A stretch of DNA of 64,000 bases from Laetiporus sulphureus 93-53 (taxonomy: Eukaryota > Basidiomycota > Agaricomycetes > Polyporales > Laetiporaceae): positions 1 to 64,000 of the forward strand of contig NW_024468571.1 of assembly GCF_001632365.1 (NCBI RefSeq), given 5' to 3'. A program made the position numbers and the translations under genes. Position 1 is the first letter of the stretch. Each line of letters opens with the position of its first letter. The notes beneath the pieces are model-generated. The model ran no database searches. It was not told the DNA's origin and was given only the letters and a program-made list of their open reading frames with translations. Of the stretch, positions 56,094 to 64,000 are shown in pieces.

Positions 56094-58130
56094 TCAGTTG
56101 GACAGCACGTCGATTTTCTCCTCCTGCAGCGCGGGCGCGGGGGGTGCTACGTGCGACCCATCCGTGATATCCTCGCGCACGGCCTTGCCCTGCTGGTTCT
56201 TGAAGAAGACGATGTCGCCCTTGGACTCGATGAACTTGCACTGCGTAAATGAGCGCCACAGAGCGTAGAACGTAGGCTGCAGAGCAGAGTTCTAGCACGG
56301 AAATAGCAGCATGTACGATTAAATGGCATACCGTCGTGTCATAGTAATAGTATTCGCCGAGCACAGGCTTGATGGCCTCTGTCACCTGAGGCAGGTTGTC
56401 TGACAAGGGGAGAATGATTGTCAGCTATCTCGTTGCCAAACCTAGAAGAAATGAAAAGAACGCACAGAATGGCACCGTTACGAAGAAGTGGTGCGCCACA
56501 TGGTCATGAGCGATCTGTGATAGAATTTGACCTCAACATCCCGACTGGTGTGTCTCGCTCAGGATAGCTTACACCGTGCCAGAAGAACCGTCCAACCCAG
56601 CCAAACATAGGCCTGTCCACGGTCGCCAGCGCGCCCCGAAGGAATGTCCACTGGTTCTATAAACGAATTTCTGTCAGTCCGTCACTGTATGATTCGTTAA
56701 TATAAGGCACGCACGCGGTAATACGGTACCGTCGGGTCACTGTGCTGCAGGTACGTGATTGTAACGATCCTGCAATTATCTCAGAAATCTTATACAGGTC
56801 GGTGGAAATGCTCCTCCTCCACTTACCAGCTGTGCGCGAACTAGTAATAGGACCAAGTCAACGCCAGAACCTGAAGGAGACAATAGAAAGCTTACGAGCC
56901 ACGGGACGAAGTACAGCCTCCAAACGTTGTTGAAGCTGGTGGTGTGGATCCAAAGGCCAAGTAGGCCCACCATGATCGCCATTGCAACATCCGATATAGC
57001 AATGAGGTGGCCTGCGAAATCGTCAGACCGATACATGATTCACAGCCGAGCGCTTCACGTACGTTCTTCCGGGCGGAAAAGCTGCGCATTTGGATTGTAG
57101 TGCTACATTATCCCAGACTGAGCACAATCCCATCGGGCAGCAAGCACACAAGAGACTCACGCTAGTCCAAGGCGGGTACTTCGGGTTGCCCTTGCGGTTG
57201 TGGCTGCACAAGAACACCGCTCAGCATCGGATCTGTAAACACAACTCTGGGAAGCGGAAGCCTACATCAGATAGAGTTGGAAACCTCTGCGAAAGATAAT
57301 CAACGTCAACATCAAACGCCAACAACATATCCCCATATGTAATGAAATACCCACAAGAACTGCCGGATGAGCATCTTGTAGAGGGTGTACAGCGGTGTCT
57401 CCTCGACGAGCTCATGATAGTCCATCGGCCTCGCGATGTGCTCCTCAGGCAAGTGGAAGTCCTCGCGGCTGGGCGGGTGGTAGGTCTCGTCTCGGGCCAA
57501 ACTATTGGTACCTTTCTAAGGTGGAAACATCACAGCGTTGAGTTGTGTTCTTCGAGCCAAAGGAAGCACGTACGTGATGGGAGCGATGCGTCGCACGCCA
57601 GGCGTAGTACGGGGTCAGCATGAAGGTGTGCATTATCATGCCGAGAACCGCGTTGGCCATGTTGCTCCCGGCCAGAGCGTCATGGCCACACTGAACTATC
57701 GTCAGCGCTCGCCGAAGTCGACGGCATATGGACTGACCTCGTGCCCTGGAAGCAAGGCGTTAATGGTTAATACGAGCCACCAGTGAGGTTCATCGAACGT
57801 ACCAAGAGTCCAAACGCCCGTAAACGTCACACTCTCCCACAACCAGTAGAACGACCACATTGCGTAGCTCAGTGCCGTGACAGCCCTGCTGGGAAGCTCA
57901 TAGCTCGCTGCAACATGGTGGACGATCGAATCGATCTTTGTCGCAAAGACAAAGAGTGCCACAGCGATCGAGAGGTGCCGGACAACGTAGAAGACTGCCT
58001 TGGAGGTGCTGCGCTGGAAGAGATGCTTAGGAACGGCAGCGTGGACGTCCTTGATGGTGATGTTTGGTGGCGTGAAGGTCGCCTTCTTGCGCGCCTCATA
58101 CTCGGGCGAGTCCTTGAACAGAGCCACCAT
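56094..58130 (-). CDS. FAD2: Delta-12-type fatty acid desaturase
   Basis: The model has 14 exons: 58130-57803, 57745-57738, 57690-57574, 57515-57355, 57286-57266, 57203-57161, 57102-57063, 57011-56896, 56840-56827, 56769-56715, 56656-56573, 56514-56466, 56399-56332 and 56291-56094, giving 433 residues. The ER membrane enzyme puts a second double bond into oleate bound to phospholipid. All three His boxes are intact: HECGH (111-115), HRSHH (147-151) and HDHVAHH (332-338). Exon 2 has 8 nt and encodes most of the first box; exons of 14 and 21 nt follow. The last intron is only 40 bp. Other segments (KGNPKYPPWTS, TYLQHSDPTVPYYR) fit the family. A delta-12 rather than delta-15 specificity is inferred. 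Confidence 0.92.
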
Positions 58131-59351
58131 GATGGCCTCGAGAACTGTCTGTGCGGTATGGAAGAGGGAGAAGCCCGAGCAATCACCCTGGCCGGGGCTT
58201 CTTATGTATCGGACATGTCTCCCAATGCGGATCTATGCTATGCGAGTTGCGGGATCAGAGAAGACTAGACGGGGTATGCCTGTGAGAACAATCCTTGATT
58301 AAGAGTTACCATAGGAAGACGGAGCCAGGAACCCCATGGACATACCGTCTAGACGGGGACAAGATAATCATGAGAATGTCACAAGCGCTATGGAGGGTCG
58401 TTGAAACGATGATCCCACCAGCTCAGATTGGACTTCCATCAGACTGGCCAACCGGCATCCCACAACTCTTGGACGACTCTGGGCGTAAAAACACGCCTTT
58501 GGGTGAGTACCCCCTCCAGAAACGACCAGCCTTGCGGCGCTGCAGGGCCAGAACTCCTCTAAGCATCGGATGCCACCTTCTTTACCTCCATATGCGGTCG
58601 CGCCGCACGACTATCAACGCGAGGTCGACGCAGAAGCACAGCAGATGGATAAATTGCAACAAAGAATTCTGTAGACTTGAAGCGTGGTCATGCCTCGTGT
58701 CTTGGTTCTGCCTAAATGCCGGCGGCCGCGAGGCTCCGGAGAATCACTCGGACGCCGTGGTAGTGCGAAGATTTTGTCACAGAAGATTGCGACCTTGCGT
58801 GATCTCGAGGTGATAGTTGAAGTTTCGCTGTGGCCAGCCATTGGGATGCCACACTTGCAATCGCGCTCGTGCTTGTATACTGGAGGTCCAGAAATTCTGG
58901 CCTTCAACATGATTTTGCCTGATAAGCGCTGTTCTGATGGCATCCTGGACAGCTGTAAAGAAGAGAAAATTTATGCACAAGCGTGTTTTGCATGATCAAA
59001 GAAAGAAAGCGGCGCGCAAGTTCTACGAGACGCGATCCATTTTAGTAGTATCGTACTATCTCGAAGCGCCCAGCCCCAACACACGGTACACTGCCCTTCA
59101 ATTTGACAATCATCAGGACTACAAATCTTCATAGCGACGGCAGACAATCTTCTCTACATTCCTCTCATGGCTATGATGCAGGAAGGGCTCTACATATGCG
59201 GCATTAACAATCTTATCGAGGCTATTCCGGGGATGCGTCCCATTTGATCCATGGAGTAAGCCACAAACTGGGCTTTCGTTCTCGAGCAGAATACATGCAG
59301 CAGTAACCAGTTGACTGATCGCATGAATATCAAACCCATGCTTCGTCCGCG
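58131..59351. promoter_or_regulatory. Region between the desaturase and exonuclease genes
   Basis: The desaturase reads leftward from 58,130, so this 1.2-kb stretch holds its promoter and the 3' end of the exonuclease gene. No exon chain was recognised. Confidence 0.4.
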
Positions 59352-61247
59352 TCAAGCGGTCGGTGTCCGTTTCTCAATCCACTCAAACATCCGGTGAAGC
59401 CTGTTCCAGGTCTCGCTGTCGCGCTCCACAAGCGCTCGCAGCCGCTCGATGGAATACGGCAAGGAGGGATCCAACCGCACCGCCCAGACGATGTAGGATC
59501 TGCGTGCGTTCCGAGCGGACGAGGTGTCAGCAGGATAACGTTAGACGGTTGAACGGATGGACGCACACTGCTTTCAGTGGTAGGACGCTGAAGGCAGCAC
59601 AGATTTCCTCGATCGGCCTGTCTTGATGGTGCCAGAGGATGTACGCCTGCATCCATTCTTTTCGCACCGCGTTTGGTGAGAGTGCGTTGAGGTCCATGGT
59701 CTGAGGGTGCACGATGCTCTTCGGGTAGACCTTCGGCAGAGGCACCGACTGAGTCTCGATGGTTGCGATTTCTGTGGCAGCGATCGTGATCTCGGCGCCC
59801 TGAATTGCTACGTCTTCCAACGAAACGTCAAACTCATCCTCTACCGTATCATTTGCAGGCTCGTGCTCCTGCCCCTGTGTCTTTACAGAGATCAGAGTCT
59901 GTACTTCTTTGAGCCCGCTTCTTTCAATCTGACTCTCCTGGCTCTCTTGACTCTCGACTACCGATCTCGCCTCCGGGGCCATTGCCTCAAGGCGTTTGTA
60001 CACCATGAGCCCGCTATGCGCGTCATTCGCCGCATCTTTGGCAGTCCGCCTTAATTAGAAGCATGGCACCTCATGAGCAGCGGGCAGACGCACATGTTAT
60101 TTGCTCATCTGTCAGCGGGACGCTCTCCCAATTCGACATACGCACCGGGCCCTTGTCGAGCATCTTACCGATATACCGCTCTACCATCGCCGCAAGACTG
60201 GCGCTCTTGCGGGGGTGTTGCGTCCGGAAATCTGGGTCTACTTCGTATGCGAAGGCAGGCAGGTCAACCAGGTTCCCAGCCTCGATGCCGAAGTCCTGAA
60301 GGAGCTTCGTCCCGTCATCTGAACGCAAGATAAGAGGTTATAATATGAGACTCTCCAATCACTCACTCTTGATTCTGACGCCGACTTTCGGGATGTCGGG
60401 GGACTTGAGGATTTCCTGGAAGGTTGTCACGCATCGTGAATAGGAATTGCTTACCTTACACTCACCTGGACCTTCTGTGGAACTCCTGCGCTCGATCAGA
60501 GGATATGATGCCAGAACATGAAAGTATGGCTTACCATCCATCTGGCTCAAATGTATGAGCATAATGATTTGTTCGTCGCATAGCTGAAGCAACGCAGTGG
60601 GGAAGGATCTGAAAGGATTAAACCGGACCTTCCACTCCATGTCAAAGCCGAGCGGTCTGCCATAGATTGAAGTCACGCTATCGGCCTTCAAGACTGAGCC
60701 TGTGCTCAATAGCACGTACGTACCCTTTGAGCATCTGGACGAGGTCGTTGGCCTCGTCTTCGTTATACGTGTACGCGATAGTGGGCTCGGGCTCGTAGTC
60801 TTTATAAGAATAGAACGAGTCGGGCTCTTCTTCGACATCGGGCTCTTCTCCGGGCTCCGACCTACGCACGGACTTCTTGCGAGTCGCCCCCTTGCCCTTC
60901 GTGGAAAGCGAAGCCTTCGCGACCTTATTTGCTGCTGAGCTGATAGCCTTATTGGTGTGTGGCGCCCACTTCAGGAACGACGAATATAGCCTACGCAGCA
61001 ATGCGTCCCGAGCATTAACTTAACTTAATAACGAGATAGCAGAATACCCCTACGGCTGCGAGGTCGCAGGTGGGTTGTGAGCACCCAAGAGTCCTCCACC
61101 GCCTTGTGTAACCCAAATCGGATTGAACGTCGAACCTGACTTCGTTGAGGACAGCGTGTACAGGGTCCTCCTCGACGGTGTGGCCGGACGCTTCACCCGA
61201 CATAACGAGGGTGGGAGCTTGGACTCCTTGATAGCATTAAATACCAT
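59352..61247 (-). CDS. DEDDy-type 3'-5' exonuclease (WRN-like nuclease fold)
   Basis: The model has eight exons: 61247-61054, 60990-60724, 60677-60535, 60485-60466, 60415-60367, 60318-60094, 60035-59567 and 59499-59352, giving 504 residues. The DnaQ-like fold carries Asp166 and Glu168 in GFDMEW, Asp226 in KNDG, and Tyr300 with Asp304 in YAAND, a complete DEDDy active site. There is no helicase domain, so it is a stand-alone nuclease like plant WEX or mushroom homologues. The 20-nt fourth exon restores GVPQKVQ between two conserved blocks. The start is uncertain: the ATG at 61,247 lies just after a good acceptor (TTTGCAG), and an upstream exon ending at about 61,322 would join in phase but lacks an ATG in the part read. 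Confidence 0.83.
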
Positions 61248-62071
61248 GCTGCAAAGGAAAGAATCACCTATGTCATAATCATATCTCTCGCAATGTACCC
61301 AGCTTCCTGGTTGTCACTTACCGGCAGCCGGATTGCGGAATGTTGGGGGGTGGAGGGACGACTGAACCAGTGCAGAATTCAGCGTATCCCAACGAAAGAG
61401 CGAACTCAGTTGTTCACTGACCCGCCGTTATAGCACGAGCCGATAGTACTGTTATTGTCTCGTCGGGTCACCGTAGCCGGCCGAATGAGGACAAGACGAA
61501 TCGAATTACCGGAAAACCAATGAAAACATTATGATTAAATATAAAAAGGACGATAAGGTCGGCTCAAAAATGAAATCGTGGGAAGAAGCGTAGACTTTCA
61601 TGAAAGTGCTTAATAGTGGATTGCGTGACGGCCCCAGAATCATTGAGCAAAATGTCTTGATTCACTAAAAAGCAGGCATCTACAGTGCTTGAGTCTCCAC
61701 CGTTGTGGCTCGGTGGCGGATACCGCAACAAGTACTCAGACTTGTTAATTTCACGCGCTGTGTGTCACATGACACGCCATTATAGACTTTACATTAGGCT
61801 CGAGCGATTCATAATGCTTCTTGTCGTACCAGCATAGCTGGTGGGTTATATCTCTCCACATCCTTCCGAACGACCGAAAGTGCGCACGAATTTATAACGA
61901 GAAACAGTCATCGAGTCGATAACTTCGTTTGAGTTTTCCAGCCACCAGAGCCAAATAGAGCACGCCGGGAGGAGCCGCGCCACCAAGCAAGGGCAAATCG
62001 CATACTTGCGGCTCTGATGAAAGTGCACGCTCTCTTTACTCCCCTTATAATTTGCGTTAATATCGCGCGCG
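61248..62071. promoter_or_regulatory. Divergent upstream region of exonuclease and zuotin genes
   Basis: The 824 bases separate two divergent genes. A possible upstream exon of the exonuclease lies at about 61,322-61,440. Near 61,530-61,560 an A+T-rich part (AAACATTATGATTAAATATA) occurs. No other gene was seen. Confidence 0.4.
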
Positions 62072-63526
62072 ATGGCCGATGTCGTCGAGCTTCCTGTCGT
62101 GCCTCCACCACCTCCGTCATCGTGGACACCCCCAACGAGCTCGGGGAAGTCGATATCGCGTGAGTGACGATCGCATCTCACCGTGCGCAATTTGTTCACT
62201 TCGGTGCTTCTACCAGCCCTCGTTGAACGGAAACTTCTGCCTGTCGGGCCCGCATACCTTGCGCATGTCAAGCGGGCGGTACATAAGCTCACGTTTGAGG
62301 AACATGACAAGCATGCGGAAGACGAGCGGAAGCGTCTTGAGGTTCTACATGGTGCAGGAATAAACGGGGAAGATGACCTTGGCGTCGGCGATGAGGAGGA
62401 GACAGAAGAGCTGCTTTCTTTGGATCCGAAGGAGTGGAAGGTATCCAATAATGTCTTAAACCATTAAGTTCTCGTTCTCAACGCAGTTCCGTACAGAAAC
62501 AAGACCACTATGCCGTGCTAGGTCTTTCACATCTTCGGTACACTGCTACGGATGATCAGATCAAGATTGCGCGTGCGTACCATTCTTTTTACATATTTAC
62601 GCGAGTAGCTTACGCGACTTTGAACAGATCGAAAGAAAGTACTCAAGCACCATCCCGACAAGAAGGCGGGCGTAGCTGGCGACTCAAATGACGACGCTTT
62701 TTTCAAGTGCATTCAGAAGGCCTTCGAGGTTCTCACTAAGCCAGAGCGCCGGCGTCAATTTGATTCGGTCGACCCATACTATGAGGCACTGGAGTCGGAT
62801 GTACCCACTGCATCCGAACTGAAGAGTGCCAAGGACACGCAGTACTTCTTCAAGGTTTTTACACCCGTGTTCGAGCGTGAGGCGCGCTTTAGCAGAAAGC
62901 AGCCTGTTCCGATGTTGGGCTCATACGACGATACCAAGGGGAAGATCGAGGAATTCTACGATTTCTGGTACAACTTCGACAGCTGGAGGAGCTTCGAGTA
63001 TCTCGACAAGGAGGTGAATGAGGGTAGTGATAAGTATGCCTCGCATCCTTACTGCATGGTGACAGCTGATTGAGGCATCTGTTTTTTTCAGCCGTGATGA
63101 CAAGCGGTACACGGAAAAGAAAAACAAGTCCGAACGTGCCAGGCGTAAGAAGGAGGACACTGCGCGGTTGCGCAGTATTGTCGATCTAGCTCTTCAGTAT
63201 GACCCCCGAATCAAGAAGATCAATCAGGAGGAGAAGAAGGCGCGTGAAGCGAAAAAGAACAAGGCTCGCGCAGCAAATGGCATGAGCCAAAAGGAGAAGG
63301 AGGAGGAGCAAAAGAAGGCAGAGGAGGAGGCCAAGCGGAAAGAGGAGGAAGAGAAGGTGCGTCTAGCGCCAATACCACCGTTTATCACCGCCATTCAATT
63401 TCAATTCATCTTTTCCAGGCTGCTCGTTTGGAGGCTAAAAAGGCGAAAGCTGCTGCAGCGAACGCTGCGAAAAAGGCCAGGCGGCAAGCGCGCGCTGCCG
63501 AGGGTGCTGATGCAGGCGCTGCCTGA
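62072..63526 (+). CDS. ZUO1: Zuotin-type ribosome-associated J-protein, short C-terminus
   Basis: The model has six exons: 62072-62159, 62217-62440, 62497-62572, 62628-63033, 63092-63356 and 63419-63526, giving 388 residues. The J-domain lies at about residues 105-175, with the Hsp70-stimulating HPD at 138-140 (LKHHPDKK) and the zuotin-specific FFKVFTPVFEREARF and YDFWYNFDSWRSFEYLD after it. The charged ribosome-binding helix follows (KREEEEK, AANAAKKARRQARA). Zuotin and the atypical Hsp70 Ssz1 form the ribosome-associated complex that helps nascent chains fold. The frame stops (GADAGAA-stop) just after this helix, whereas fungal zuotins usually continue with a C-terminal helical bundle of several dozen residues. 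I found no further exon up to 64,000. Confidence 0.87.
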
Positions 63527-64000
63527 CCCACTCATTGCCGGCCCACGCTATCTCCTTGCACGCACCATTGCATACCAGACTCCGGTTGTTCCCTCATTGA
63601 CATGCTGTACGCTGCTCTGTTGCATTAGATCTGTCTGCTGTTAGACCGAAATTCATGGCGATCTGCATGGAATTACCTGTGCTGGCGGAGATTCAATATT
63701 GGACGAGGTGCTCATGGATTGGAGTGTTTATACTGAAGGCTCTATTCTTATGTGGATCAACTTGCGCAATTTTCTGAGGTTTTAGGCACTCGCGGGAGAT
63801 CAACTTGGTGCGTGGGCTCTCATTTACTGTTTGATGGATGAATATTGGTACATCAATAGACACAAAGATCACCCAGTCCTCATATGAATGTCATGGACGT
63901 ATGGCTTATTCGCAGTCCTATCATTACTGCTCGGCTTGCTCATCGGAGCTCTTTCACCGCCAGCGGTATTAACGCTGCTTAATTGCATACGATTCTCAGA
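63527..64000. other. 3' flank of the zuotin gene, no gene seen
   Basis: No continuation of the zuotin C-terminal domain was recognised in any frame, and no other gene starts before the window ends. Confidence 0.4.

Noticed and set aside
61846..62448. A 200-codon minus-strand frame over the start of the zuotin gene
   Set aside because: It overlaps exons 1 and 2 of zuotin antisense and has no recognisable domain.

Overview
The window reads as nuclear DNA of an agaricomycete basidiomycete, probably a wood-decay mushroom; a polypore is an inference, not shown. The evidence is intron-dense genes with GT-AG introns mostly of 45-75 bases, several micro-exons, expanded F-box families, a wax-synthase-domain protein, cytochrome P450 remnants, a Crinkler-type protein fused to a kinase-like domain, and mushroom-type versions of housekeeping genes. 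All exon models were built by hand from conserved reading frames plus splice sites; totals were checked to be multiples of three. No database search was possible.

Left part (about 1-27 kb) is a rearranged, duplication-rich region. It holds two copies of a block with a small DMAC1/DUF4536-like gene (broken at 0.8-1.1 kb, apparently intact at 25.7-26.0 kb). It also holds two copies of an F-box gene block (frame-broken at 13.8-15.3 kb, intact at 22.1-23.7 kb), three minus-strand P450 remnants, a helicase fragment, and a 3' fragment of a SNF5-like gene split by a 706-bp transposon with TA target duplications. Between these sit a hairpin MITE (4.5-4.8 kb), a wax-synthase-domain gene (5.2-6.6 kb), a three-copy promoter-like array (7.9-9.8 kb) and a mitochondrial enoyl-CoA hydratase gene (10.4-11.6 kb).

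Middle part (26-44 kb): HMG-CoA lyase and proteasome subunit beta-4 (PSMB2/PRE1 type) are followed by two tandem F-box genes sharing a 10-nt micro-exon. Then come a gene-poor stretch, a small secreted cysteine-rich protein, a 680-residue intronless coiled-coil protein of unknown role, a transposon-like inverted-repeat element carrying tRNA-like A and B boxes, and a GDSL/SGNH hydrolase.

Right part (43.6-64 kb) is mostly housekeeping: Vma12-like V-ATPase assembly factor and ataxin-10 homologue (divergent), LEO1 of the Paf1 complex, a 14-exon delta-12-type fatty acid desaturase, a DEDDy 3'-5' exonuclease and a zuotin-type J-protein. It is interrupted by a TCACTT-rich transposon-like region (48.8-50.3 kb), two small MITEs and a Crinkler-N/kinase-like gene bracketed by two decayed copies of another gene.

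Two genes (enoyl-CoA hydratase and HMG-CoA lyase) act in mitochondrial or peroxisomal acyl-CoA catabolism; the desaturase and the wax-synthase-domain protein are also lipid enzymes. They are not arranged as a cluster. I found no convincing new multi-gene system. The best leads are the transposon-split SNF5 fragment, the shared micro-exon of the F-box pair, the Crinkler-kinase locus and the promoter-like array.
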